Shown: one piece after another, positions 16,178-24,585 of the stretch
How the letters are laid out: every line of letters starts with the position of its first letter
Numbering within the stretch: position 1 is the first letter of the stretch
Assembly (NCBI GenBank): GCA_031292915.1
Contig: JAUMSH010000079.1
Span: forward strand, 1 to 49,245
Source: Collinsella sp.
GTDB taxonomy: Bacteria; Actinomycetota; Coriobacteriia; Coriobacteriales; Coriobacteriaceae
Direction: 5' to 3'
Length of the DNA: 49,245 bases
Notes under the pieces: generated by a model
Database searches by the model: none
What the model was told of the DNA's origin: nothing
The model's input: only the letters and a program-made list of their open reading frames with translations
Program-made: the position numbers and the translations under genes

Positions 16178-18328
16178 TTAGTACTGGCTCTCGTGCTTGC
16201 TGAAGAAGTCGAAGCGCGGGGGCAGCGGCTTTACGCGGTGCTCGCCGGGCTTCTCGCCCAGGCTCTCCACAAACTCGTCCGTGGAGGCAAAGATGTTATC
16301 CCAGCTAAAGAAGGCGACCGGATCGACGTCGAAGTACTCGCAGATGAGCTCGCAGCCGGCCGGGACGATGCCGTGCATAAGCACGGTCGCCACGCGCAGT
16401 TCGGTAAAGGCGTCGACGAGGGCCTGCGTCATTGCGGCGTTTGCCGGCTCGCCCTCGAGCTTGTTGGCGGCCTTGGAGGCATCGCTCCAGCGCTTGTTGG
16501 CGGCACGCAGGTAGTCGTCGCACACGGCGAGTGCGCGGTGCGTCTCGAACTTGTACATGGCCTGCTCAAAGGCGAGGGCTGCCTGCTCGGCGGCTTCGAC
16601 CACGGTGGTGGAGGCAGCACCGGCGGGGATGCAGCCGTTGCGGTAGGGGCTCTCGTCGCCCTCCTTGACGGCGACGCCGTAGAAGCAGCTGCGGGCCAGA
16701 CGGTTGAACACGCCGGTCAGCAGCGCGCTCTCCTTAAGGGCAGGATCGATGACGCGCTTGTCGTCGCAGGCGCGCACCTCGTTGCCGTCCTTGTCCTTGC
16801 CGGTCACGCGCGTGTCATATGCCTTGGGGCTAAAGCTTACCGGCTTCTCGGACAGGCCGAGCGACAGCCAATGCGCGCGCATCTGCTCGCAGGTGTAGTG
16901 GTTGAGCAGGTCGTCTGCCGGCGGGGGAGGCGTCTGCGAGGACGAGCTGGCTTTTTTGCCCATGTAGAGCAGGTGATAGCAGGCGCTGACGGTGCTCTGC
17001 GTAAGGTCCCAGCCCAGGGCCTCCCACATGGCTGTCTGAGCGATGCAGTAGAAATAGATGTTGTCCTGACCGATGAACTGGTAGATCTGAGCGTCGTCAG
17101 AGCACCACCAGTCGCGCCAGTCGAGCGAGCTGTGCTGGTAGGTGGGCGCGGGGACCTGCGTGGAGTCGGCAGCGGGCTCGCCCATGAGTGCGGCATCCTG
17201 GGCGGCGACGCCCTCGGTCACGCCGGCGGCCTTGGCATCGCGCGCGAGCACGGTACGCGTATAGCTGATGGGCGCCCACAGGCTCTCGGGCCAGCACCAG
17301 CAGGTGACGTCGGAGACGCCATCGACCTCGGGCACCGGAACGCCCCAGTCGATGTTACCGGTGATGCGGAAGGGCACGAGCGCCTTGCCGCTGCGGAAGC
17401 GCACGCCGCCGTTGGCGAGCACCGCGTGGGCGTCGTCGCGCTCCTTCCAGCTGGGGAAGGTGACGGTAAAGCTGCTCTTGTTGCCCTCGGGCTCCAGCAC
17501 GGTGTGCTCGGGAAGCTGATCCTCGACGGCATCGAAGGCCTCGCGGAACTTGTTCTGGATATAGAGCTGAGCCGGCAGCAGCCACTCCTCCATAGTCTTG
17601 GAGACCACGGAACGAACCTGCGGGTTCTGGGCGAGCTTGGCGGTATAGGTCTTCATAAAGTCGAGGTAGGCCGGCAGGTCAAAGTAGAGGTTGTCGACCG
17701 GGCGCAGCTCGGGCACCTCGCCGGTGAGCTGGCTCTTGGGCGCGATGAGCTCCTCGGGCTCAAACTGGTGGCCCAGGTCGCACTCGTCGGCATAGGCCTT
17801 CTCGGACTTGCAGCCCTGGATGGGGCAGCGGCCGATCACCTGACGGCCGTTGAGGAACGTGCCGGCCTTGGCATCGTAGAACTGCAGCGTGGAGCGCTTG
17901 GAGATGGTGCCCTGCTCGTGCAGGCGCTTGATAATCTCGGCGGTAACCTCGTTGTGAATCTGCGCAGCCGGCTCAAGGCCCGAGCCGCCGTAGATATCAC
18001 AGCTGATGTTGTAGTTGTTGAGGGTCGCGGCCTGGCGGGAGTGATTGGACTCGACGTACTCGTTAATGGACTTGTCGTAGCCCTCGTTCTCCTTGAGCTT
18101 GCGGTAGCTCTCCATGATGGGCGAGCCGTAGCAGTCGGTGCCCGAGGTGAAGATGACGTTCTCGCGGCCCAGACGGTCGCGCAGGAAGCGGGCGAAGAAG
18201 TCGGCCGGGACAAAGACGCCGCCGACGTGGCCAAAGTGAAGGCCCTTGTTGCCGTAGGGCTCGCCGGCGGTAACGATGGCGCGGCGAGGCCAGCTGGGAC
18301 GGTCGTTCATGGAGTATTTGGATGCCAT
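16178..18328 (-). CDS. metG: Methionyl-tRNA synthetase-like protein with altered KMSKS motif
   Basis: A 716-residue class I synthetase of the MetRS type. Visible in order: the HIGH-type HFGHVGG (31-37), the GTDCYGSPIMESYRK segment of the Rossmann fold, a zinc-knuckle insertion (CPIQGCKSE, DECDLGHQFEPEELIAPKS), the stem-contact FDLPAYLDF, the methionine-pocket WGVPVPEV...WAPISY and IYQFIGQDNIYFY, then the position of KMSKS at about 455-460, which reads GKKASSS. A helical anticodon-binding domain fills the rest. Overall size and order match MetRS, but the second KMSKS lysine, which stabilises the adenylation transition state, is replaced by Ser. AAGGAG lies 4 bases before ATG 18328; the frame is open 93 bases further. 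It may be the only MetRS or a paralogue, which cannot be told here. Confidence 0.75.
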   Translation of the reverse strand: MASKYSMNDRPSWPRRAIVTAGEPYGNKGLHFGHVGGVFVPADFFARFLRDRLGRENVIFTSGTDCYGSPIMESYRKLKENEGYDKSINEYVESNHSRQAATLNNYNISCDIYGGSGLEPAAQIHNEVTAEIIKRLHEQGTISKRSTLQFYDAKAGTFLNGRQVIGRCPIQGCKSEKAYADECDLGHQFEPEELIAPKSQLTGEVPELRPVDNLYFDLPAYLDFMKTYTAKLAQNPQVRSVVSKTMEEWLLPAQLYIQNKFREAFDAVEDQLPEHTVLEPEGNKSSFTVTFPSWKERDDAHAVLANGGVRFRSGKALVPFRITGNIDWGVPVPEVDGVSDVTCWCWPESLWAPISYTRTVLARDAKAAGVTEGVAAQDAALMGEPAADSTQVPAPTYQHSSLDWRDWWCSDDAQIYQFIGQDNIYFYCIAQTAMWEALGWDLTQSTVSACYHLLYMGKKASSSSQTPPPPADDLLNHYTCEQMRAHWLSLGLSEKPVSFSPKAYDTRVTGKDKDGNEVRACDDKRVIDPALKESALLTGVFNRLARSCFYGVAVKEGDESPYRNGCIPAGAASTTVVEAAEQAALAFEQAMYKFETHRALAVCDDYLRAANKRWSDASKAANKLEGEPANAAMTQALVDAFTELRVATVLMHGIVPAGCELICEYFDVDPVAFFSWDNIFASTDEFVESLGEKPGEHRVKPLPPRFDFFSKHESQY

Positions 18329-18460
18329 GGGACTCCTTCGCATATGGTGAGAGCGCGGCCGGGCGCAAGGCCTGGCGACGCGGTGGTCAATTCGTGCATA
18401 TCGTTCGACATTATCGCACATGCGGGCGGGTACGTGGCAGGGGCGCTATCCTAAGATGCT

Positions 18461-19027
18461 ATGAATGAGATTTCCAACATACATGCGTTTGAGGACGAGA
18501 ATTTTCTGCACGCCTGCTTTGTGTGGGGGATGGCCGCGCTCGGCGCATTTGCCGTGTGCCTGGTGCCGGTGTTTATGCTGATGGGCGGGCCTGCGGACTT
18601 GGATGCGGCTGACGCGGGCGGCTGGACCACGGTCTTGGGCTGGATAGTCGGCTTGGCTGCGATCTCAATGGCGTCGTTCGCCGTGCACGAGCTGGTGCAC
18701 GGTGTGTTTTTTAAGCTGCTGGCGCCTGCGGGCGCGCAGGTGACCTTTGGGGCGAATCGCGAGACGGCGATGATCTATGCCTGCGCCGAGGGCGTGGTGT
18801 ATTCGCGCCGGCGGTACGTGGCAGTTTGCCTGGCGCCGACGGTTGTTGTGACGACAGCGTTTGCCCTGGGGTTTGCGTTTTCGGGCTATCCGCTGCTGTG
18901 CTACCTGGCGGCCGGCTTGCATTTGTCGGGCTGTGTGGGCGACTGGTATTACGTGCGGACCATTTTGCGCGACCGCCGCATTGTCGCCTGCGAGGACACG
19001 TCCTTCGGCGTGCGCTTTTTCGGGTGA
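18461..19027 (+). CDS. DUF3267-type membrane zincin metalloprotease
   Basis: This 188-residue membrane protein has about four hydrophobic helices. The second or third contains HELVHG, an HExxH zinc site of the DUF3267 family (putative membrane zinc metallopeptidases related in layout to YhfP/SpoIVFB-like zincins). The later TAFALGFAFSGYP and LSGCVGDWYY segments match the family's C-terminal helices, with a conserved acidic region. It begins in the divergent gap after the MetRS-like gene. No ribosome site precedes the ATG, while TATCCT lies about 10 bases upstream, so a leaderless mRNA is possible. The stop is 10 bases before queH, suggesting an operon, though the functions do not obviously connect. 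Substrate unknown. Confidence 0.75.
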   Translation: MNEISNIHAFEDENFLHACFVWGMAALGAFAVCLVPVFMLMGGPADLDAADAGGWTTVLGWIVGLAAISMASFAVHELVHGVFFKLLAPAGAQVTFGANRETAMIYACAEGVVYSRRRYVAVCLAPTVVVTTAFALGFAFSGYPLLCYLAAGLHLSGCVGDWYYVRTILRDRRIVACEDTSFGVRFFG

Positions 19028-19037
19028 GGAGATGTCG

Positions 19038-19613
19038 ATGAAGCCGTTGTTGTTGCACGCCTGCTGTGCGCCGTGCTCTCTTGAGCCGGTCCACCTGCTG
19101 CGCGAGGAAGGGTTTGAGCCCACAATCTGCTGGACAAACCCCAATATTCAGCCGCACGATGAATGGCAGCGGCGTTTGGACGAGCTGCGCCGGTGGTGTG
19201 CCGATGGCGACATCGAGCTTATCGAGGCGGGGGAGGACCGTGAGCGCTGGGAGGCCGGCGTGGCACCGCTGGGTGCCGATCGGCCCCGTCGCTGTCGTGC
19301 GTGCTATGCCCTGCGCTTGGCTGAGGCGTGCCGCGTGGCCCAGGAGCGTGGGTTTGAGTTTGTGGGTACGACGCTCGCCGTCTCGCCGTATCAGTTGTTC
19401 GAAACCTGCAATGATGTGTTGGAGCGTCTGGCTGCCGCCCGCGGTCTCACTCCGGTGATTCGCGATTTTCGTCCGTATTACCCCGAGGCGACACGTCGTT
19501 CGCGCGAGCTGGGCATGTATCGGCAGAATTACTGCGGCTGCCGATTCTCGGCCGTCGAGGCGGCCATGGACCGCGCCCGCATCCGCGACGAGCGCAAAGC
19601 GTCCAAAAAGTAG
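19038..19613 (+). CDS. queH: Epoxyqueuosine reductase QueH
   Basis: A 191-residue iron-sulphur enzyme of the former DUF208 family, which reduces epoxyqueuosine to queuosine in tRNA, the last step of the pathway and a non-orthologous replacement of QueG. Diagnostic cysteines are in HACCAPCSLEPV (Cys9, Cys10, Cys13), CRACYALRL and NYCGC near the C terminus, matching the cluster and diferric ligands described for the family. GAGGAG at 19026-19031 spaces properly to the ATG at 19038, not to 19032, where it would abut. It follows the zincin gene closely. queA (25730) and tgt (32064) lie on the same strand downstream, so this is one end of a broken-up queuosine gene group. Confidence 0.9.
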   Translation: MKPLLLHACCAPCSLEPVHLLREEGFEPTICWTNPNIQPHDEWQRRLDELRRWCADGDIELIEAGEDRERWEAGVAPLGADRPRRCRACYALRLAEACRVAQERGFEFVGTTLAVSPYQLFETCNDVLERLAAARGLTPVIRDFRPYYPEATRRSRELGMYRQNYCGCRFSAVEAAMDRARIRDERKASKK

Positions 19614-19674
19614 TTCATTTTGGGCTGGGGCTTTGAGCTGTCTGTGCGGTACGGTCGTTTTTGGGAAAGTCGAT

Positions 19675-20331
19675 TTAATTAAGCGTGTGATCGTGGCTCG
19701 CTTGATACCAAACGACGACTCCTATGATTCTAATCCTCCGTTTGTTAAACATCAGATCCGGACTTGCTGTTGCATATGAATGGGACGACAGCACAATCAT
19801 GTCGTTTCCTTCTGCAAATCGCCTAATTACCGGTGTTTTACCGTCTGCGAGCGCCAATACAGCACAGCCGTTCCAAGGCTTTGCGGTGGTATCGACAAGT
19901 AGTAAGCTGCCGGGAGGGTAAATGCGGGACATTTCGTCACCTTTGATTTTAACGAAAACGCTATGTGGGTGACGCTTGGCTACGTCTACAGGCGCGCAAG
20001 CATTTTGTTGGCTGTGCGTGATGCGGCGCTTTTGCGATTCGATATCGATGACGGGAAATGCACCCTCCATTTCGTGGATAGCAGGGTCTTCGTCGGTGAC
20101 GATTCTTTTATTTGCGAGCTTTACGGCCAAACCGTTTTCCTCGCCAACAAGTTCATCGCGGGTGCAACCGAAGAGCGCTTGTAACTTTTCAATATGGCGC
20201 TCACGGGGGGCATACCGACTTTTTTCCCAACGACAAACGGTCTCTTTAGATACCCCCAACATCTCTGCAAGTTGCGCCTGACCAAGATGCTCCATGGTGC
20301 GGAGTTTACGAATATTTGCCCCGAAGCCCAT
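19675..20331 (-). CDS. XRE-family regulator with non-cleaving S24-like domain
   Basis: This 218-residue DNA-binding protein has an N-terminal Cro/CI-type helix-turn-helix (GFGANIRKLRTMEHLGQAQL, then SKETVCRWEKSRYAP; about residues 1-65) and a C-terminal LexA/S24-like fold. In active S24 proteins the core reads GDSM with the catalytic serine and later a lysine before RL. Here they are VKIKGDEM and VIRRF, so serine and lysine are absent and self-cleavage is not expected. It starts 2 bases after the arcA-paralogue stop and so should be translationally coupled with it. It probably controls the divergent arginine operon. A further 33 bases upstream are open but overlap that gene. It uses AT-richer codons, like the rest of the island. 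Confidence 0.8.
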   Translation of the reverse strand: MGFGANIRKLRTMEHLGQAQLAEMLGVSKETVCRWEKSRYAPRERHIEKLQALFGCTRDELVGEENGLAVKLANKRIVTDEDPAIHEMEGAFPVIDIESQKRRITHSQQNACAPVDVAKRHPHSVFVKIKGDEMSRIYPPGSLLLVDTTAKPWNGCAVLALADGKTPVIRRFAEGNDMIVLSSHSYATASPDLMFNKRRIRIIGVVVWYQASHDHTLN

Positions 20332-20333
20332 GG

Positions 20334-21584
20334 CTATAGATCCTCTCGCCACAGAGGGAGGCATAGACAGTTTGTGCCACCATAGCCTTTGGTGAGCTCG
20401 TCAATGGATAACGGGAATAATTCCATTCCTGCTTTCTCAAGCGCTTCGTTGGTCCAAACGTTTTCTTCATATACGCATAGTTTTCCTGGCGAGAGCGCAA
20501 GGATAGACGTTGCGTTGTTCCGGCGCTCTCTTTCGTAGGCGGTTTGATTCCCGCCTCCGCAGTCAATTACTTTTATTGGTTCGCAACAGGCTGCAGAGAG
20601 TATTTCCGGAATCGTGCGATCGATAGGAGTGATCGTAAGGCCCTTTCCGGATCGTTTTAGTTGAATGCTGTATGCATCAACGGCATTGCATATCTCACGA
20701 TCGATGAGGAACGCGTCGTGATCAATTCTACTTATGAACGTATCGAGGTGGATACGCAGCCCGTCAGAGGGGACTCGAATCGCAATTAGCTCGGTAGTCT
20801 GGAATTTATTTGAGGTCAGGAGCTCTTTGGCAAGTGACTCGACGGCGGCGGGTTCAGTTCGGTCAGAGATTCCAACTAATAATGTCTTAGCACTGATAAC
20901 AAGAATGTCTCCGCCTTCGATATGGTAACTACTCCTGTTCAAATCACATACCGGGGTTTCTCCCATGATCTTGTGGTGGGTGAATATCTGCCGGTATAAG
21001 GCGACCTCACGATCACGCTCAGGCCAATACATATGATTTAGGATGATGCCGTCTCCGACTACCACAGCAGGATCACGAGTGAAAAAAAGCGTGTTGAGGG
21101 GATTGACCAAGAGCGAGGCGGGGTCAAATTGCTCGTGCACGAGCGCCCGTAGTGTTTCCGACTGGTTTGAACATAGCTCAGTGTCTCCAAAGCGAATGCC
21201 GTTAAGTACTATATTCACCAATTCCTGGGTGTTCTTAGCGTTCTCAAACAGCTGGGTTATTGTCTCGAGGAACTCTCTGCCTGTTGCCCCACTGCAACGG
21301 AGGTAGTCATCAATAAAACATTTAAGTGATTGGGGCTCAGTTTCAAGTGAGTCTTCGAGAAGGTCCCTAATTTCAATGGTTTCTACGCCATGCTTCTCAA
21401 GCAATTGAACCATGGAATCGTGCTCATATATTGCTTTGTCGAGGTCAAAACGACCGCTCCATTTTCGCAGGGAGAAAACTTGGCTGAAGTCGGCATCAGG
21501 GTAGTTTTGTGTTTCAGTTCCTGGTCGATGGACAAGTACGGCTTTTAAATGACCGATTTCATTTGTTATGTGTACGCCTTGCAT
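20334..21584 (-). CDS. arcA: Arginine deiminase paralogue
   Basis: A 416-residue enzyme of the arginine deiminase family (arginine to citrulline plus ammonia). All catalytic positions are visible: FTRDP (Asp), HIEGGD (Glu), IHLDT (His and Asp) and the C-terminal GGTNCLCLPLWRED with the nucleophile cysteine. The N-terminal IGHLKAVLVHRPG substrate-binding segment is intact. It differs markedly from the second arginine deiminase at 23309, so the two are old paralogues or separate acquisitions. AGGAG with 6-base spacing precedes the ATG. It is cotranscribed with the XRE regulator downstream and divergent from the YfcC-arcA-arcB operon. Third-position AT is higher than in the genes outside the island. 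Substrate could be arginine or a related guanidino compound such as agmatine-like amino acids. Confidence 0.88.
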   Translation of the reverse strand: MQGVHITNEIGHLKAVLVHRPGTETQNYPDADFSQVFSLRKWSGRFDLDKAIYEHDSMVQLLEKHGVETIEIRDLLEDSLETEPQSLKCFIDDYLRCSGATGREFLETITQLFENAKNTQELVNIVLNGIRFGDTELCSNQSETLRALVHEQFDPASLLVNPLNTLFFTRDPAVVVGDGIILNHMYWPERDREVALYRQIFTHHKIMGETPVCDLNRSSYHIEGGDILVISAKTLLVGISDRTEPAAVESLAKELLTSNKFQTTELIAIRVPSDGLRIHLDTFISRIDHDAFLIDREICNAVDAYSIQLKRSGKGLTITPIDRTIPEILSAACCEPIKVIDCGGGNQTAYERERRNNATSILALSPGKLCVYEENVWTNEALEKAGMELFPLSIDELTKGYGGTNCLCLPLWREDL

Positions 21585-21667
21585 GTCTGTCTCCTGTCCT
21601 GCTGGTTTTTATATAAGGCTAAGGCAGGTTCCTTGTTGTTTTGCGGAAAAGTTAAAAGACGTATGTA

Positions 21668-21715
21668 ATTGATAAATAACATCAATTTTAAATATCAGAT
21701 TGATTAATAACGTCA
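21668..21715. promoter_or_regulatory. Direct repeats in the divergent arginine-operon promoter region
   Basis: ATTGATAAATAACATCA (21668-21684) and ATTGATTAATAACGTCA (21699-21715) match at 15 of 17 bases and are 31 bp apart, three helical turns. The first also contains a TTGAT/ATCAA inverted repeat. They lie in the 253-bp AT-rich gap between the divergent arginine operons and are candidate sites for the XRE regulator or an ArgR-type protein. The rest of the gap shows no gene. Confidence 0.5.
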
Positions 21716-21837
21716 CTTTAGCTGCCGTTCATAGGTGAAAAGCGACACGATGGCGATGGTTGGCCGACCACCGCTGAGCAACCTCATACATTTATGGTGC
21801 CAGCTGGATAGATGGGAAAAGGAATGAAGGAGGAGAT

Positions 21838-23280
21838 ATGGCAGCGGAAAGTTCGAAAGGCATCAAGCAGTTCAAGGTCCCGCACGTATATGCGATCATC
21901 TTTGCACTTATGGTCATCTTCGCTGTTCTCACGTGGATTGTTCCCTCTGGGTCCTATCAGCGTCAGGAGGTGAACGGTCGTGAAGTCACTGTCGCAGGTA
22001 CGTATGAGCAGAGTGAAAAGACATATATTGACGAGGAAACCGGGGATGAAGTAGATCTCAGACAAGGCGTCTTCGATGTTCTTCAGGCTCCAACGCGCGG
22101 TATACAAGAGGCAATTGAGGTCGTTGCATTCATCTTGATTGTGGGCGGTTCGTTTCAGGTTATTACTAAAACGGGCGCTATCACGAGCGGAATGGGTCGT
22201 GTCGTTCGCCGCTTTAAGAACAAAGACATTCTAATTATTCCTATTGCGATGGTTCTCTTTGCATTGGGCGGAACGAGCTTTGGCATGGCGGAAGAAACTC
22301 TCCCGTTCTTTGCGATCTTCATGCCAATTATGATGGCTATGGGCTTCGACTCGATGACGGCGTTCATGGTCGTGTTCGTTGGAGCGCGCACGGGTTACAT
22401 CGCCTCAACGATTAATCCGTTTAATGTTCTCATTGCGCAAGGTATTCTTGGTATTCAGGGCAACCCCCAGCTGTGGCTGCGTATGATTGCCTGGGTTGTT
22501 TTGACTGCCGTTGCAATTACTTGGGTTGTCCTCTATGCACGAAGGGTAAAGAAGAACCCTGAGTCATCGATCACATTTGAGGATGATATCGCCAAGAAAG
22601 TCGAGTTCGCTGCCGATGAATCTGCCCTTGACGCGGAATTTACGGGTCGTCAAAAAGGCGTGCTTGCGGTATTTATCGCTGGTATGTGCCTTATCATCTG
22701 GGGACTTGTGACCCAGGGCTGGTATATGAACGAGATTTCTGTGGTCTTTTTGGCCATGGGCCTGTTGGCTGGTGTTATTGCGGGCTTTAGTCAGGACGTC
22801 ATCGCTCAGGAATTTGTTGCGGGTATCGCTGACTTTGCTTTCTCGGCAATTGTCGTTGGACTTGCGCGTGGCATCCTTGTCATTGCCTCTGACGGCATGA
22901 TCATCGACACCATCCTCAATGCGCTCGCCACTGGTCTGGGCGGCATCCCGGCGGTTCTCTTTACTACGCTTCTTTATGCGGTTGAGAACCTCCTGGCGAT
23001 TCTGGTTCCCAGCTCGTCTGGCCTTGCAGCACTGACCGCTCCCATTTTTGGACCTTTGACCGAACTCATGGGCCTTAATCCCGAGGCCGCCGTGTGGGCT
23101 CTCTCCATGGGTAGCGCGACGATGTCTTTGATCTGTCCTACTAGCGCCATTCTTGTAGCGGGTTTGGGCGTGTGCAAGATCAAGCTTGGCCAGTGGTGGA
23201 AGACCGTTTGGAAATTCTTCTTGGTCGTGTCGCTCATCAATATCGTATTCGTAGCAATCTCGGGACTTATTGCCCTGTAG
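21838..23280 (+). CDS. YfcC-family amino-acid antiporter (probable arginine/ornithine exchanger)
   Basis: A 480-residue integral membrane protein with about 12 hydrophobic helices and the features of the YfcC/ArcD-related COG1288 family: an early FALMVIFAVLTWIVPSGSY, the GGTSFGMAEETLPF and GARTGYIASTINPFN loops and a late PTSAILVAGLGVCKIK. A hydrophilic segment (about 35-75) and a charged loop around 235-265 separate the two halves. GGAGG with 4-base spacing precedes ATG 21838. It leads the operon that continues into arginine deiminase and ornithine carbamoyltransferase, so arginine-ornithine exchange is the natural role, although family members may carry other basic amino acids or peptides. 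The substrate is inferred from context. Confidence 0.8.
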   Translation: MAAESSKGIKQFKVPHVYAIIFALMVIFAVLTWIVPSGSYQRQEVNGREVTVAGTYEQSEKTYIDEETGDEVDLRQGVFDVLQAPTRGIQEAIEVVAFILIVGGSFQVITKTGAITSGMGRVVRRFKNKDILIIPIAMVLFALGGTSFGMAEETLPFFAIFMPIMMAMGFDSMTAFMVVFVGARTGYIASTINPFNVLIAQGILGIQGNPQLWLRMIAWVVLTAVAITWVVLYARRVKKNPESSITFEDDIAKKVEFAADESALDAEFTGRQKGVLAVFIAGMCLIIWGLVTQGWYMNEISVVFLAMGLLAGVIAGFSQDVIAQEFVAGIADFAFSAIVVGLARGILVIASDGMIIDTILNALATGLGGIPAVLFTTLLYAVENLLAILVPSSSGLAALTAPIFGPLTELMGLNPEAAVWALSMGSATMSLICPTSAILVAGLGVCKIKLGQWWKTVWKFFLVVSLINIVFVAISGLIAL

Positions 23281-23308
23281 GTTTCATGGCTGAAATGGAG
23301 TAACAGGA

Positions 23309-24553
23309 ATGTCTAAAGGACTGAATGTACACAGCGAGATTGGTAAGCTCAAGAAAGTTGTGCTTCACCGCCCCGGTCGTGACCTTGTGAACGTAAAGGC
23401 AGAAGAGTTCGATGATGTCTGGATTCACGACTGTTTCTATCTTGATGTGGCTCAAAAGGAGCATGATGCCTTTGCGGATCTTCTGAGGAGCGAAGGTGTT
23501 GAGGTTCTCTATATGGAGAAACTCGTTGCTGAAGCGCTGGATGCATGCCCCTCGGCTCGCGCTGAGTTTACCGATACATTTATGGCTGAGAGCGGGATTG
23601 TCAATCCTATGCTTGAGCAGGCTGTTCGTGAAAAGCTCGACGCTATTTCAGATTCGTATCAGTTTGTACTTGAGGCTATGGGGGGGTATCGTTATCGTGA
23701 CCTTGAGCTGCCTCGCGTTTCGACTACGCTTAGTATGATGGATAATGAGGATGCGAAGCCCGATGATTTGGTGTTGAAGCCTCTTCCGAGTTCATATTTC
23801 TCTCGCGATCCTCTTGCTTCCGTGGGCAAAGGCGTTCTGCTTCACCATATGTATTGGAAACAGCGAGATCGTGAAGTGCCCTTCTACGAAGCGATTTTCA
23901 AATACCATCCCGATTATGCAGGGACTCCGATTTGGTACGACCATAAGAATCCCTGGCATATCGAGGGCGGTGATGTGCTTAACATTAACGCTCATACCTT
24001 GGCTATTGGAATTAGCCAGCGAACTGAGGCGGCTGCGATTGAGGAGCTTGCAAAGAATTTGTTCTGGGGATCTGGGAATTCTGAGATCGATACCGTTTAC
24101 GCTATTAAAATCCCCAACGGCTATGCTTACATGCATCTTGACACCGTTTGCACCATGGTGGATTTCGATAAGTTCACAGTTTATCCCGGTATTTTTGAGA
24201 CCCTTCGTGTTTATCGTCTGACTCGTGGTGACTCTGAGGGAATGGTCGCTGTTCAAGAGATTGATGACACGCTTGAACATATTCTTGAAATGGCTACTGG
24301 CGTGGAGAAGGTGCAGCTTATTGAGTGCGGTGCCGGCGATATGGTTGAGGCATCTCGCGAGCAGTGGAACGACGGGTCGAACACTCTTGCCGTTGCTCCT
24401 GGTAAAGTCTGTGTTTACGAGCGCAATGTTGTCACAAATGATGAGCTCTACAAGAACGGTTTGGAACTTTTGGTCGTTCCCTCCGAGGAACTGTCCCGCG
24501 GTCGTGGTGGCCCGCGCTGCATGAGCATGCCCTTCTGGCGCGAAGATATTTAG
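23309..24553 (+). CDS. arcA: Arginine deiminase
   Basis: This 414-residue enzyme converts arginine to citrulline and ammonia, the first step of the deiminase pathway. Catalytic residues are all present: FSRDP (Asp), HIEGGD (Glu), MHLDT (His, Asp) and GGPRCMSMPFWRED (nucleophile Cys), together with the N-terminal LKKVVLHRPG arginine-binding strand. Length is normal. It sits between the antiporter (28 bases upstream) and ornithine carbamoyltransferase (about 30 bases downstream) in the same direction. It has the more typical C-terminal motif of the two deiminases in the window, so it is likely the catabolic enzyme proper. Expression probably comes from the divergent AT-rich promoter region. Confidence 0.93.
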   Translation: MSKGLNVHSEIGKLKKVVLHRPGRDLVNVKAEEFDDVWIHDCFYLDVAQKEHDAFADLLRSEGVEVLYMEKLVAEALDACPSARAEFTDTFMAESGIVNPMLEQAVREKLDAISDSYQFVLEAMGGYRYRDLELPRVSTTLSMMDNEDAKPDDLVLKPLPSSYFSRDPLASVGKGVLLHHMYWKQRDREVPFYEAIFKYHPDYAGTPIWYDHKNPWHIEGGDVLNINAHTLAIGISQRTEAAAIEELAKNLFWGSGNSEIDTVYAIKIPNGYAYMHLDTVCTMVDFDKFTVYPGIFETLRVYRLTRGDSEGMVAVQEIDDTLEHILEMATGVEKVQLIECGAGDMVEASREQWNDGSNTLAVAPGKVCVYERNVVTNDELYKNGLELLVVPSEELSRGRGGPRCMSMPFWREDI

Positions 24554-24585
24554 TTGCAAATCCACTGTGATGGGAGATGGCGAAT

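Noticed and set aside
15998..18454. An 818-codon open frame on the plus strand
   Set aside because: It lies antisense to the MetRS-like and methyltransferase genes. Its product has repetitive Gly/Leu/Val/Ala runs typical of the mirror frame of GC-rich DNA, and it matches no family.
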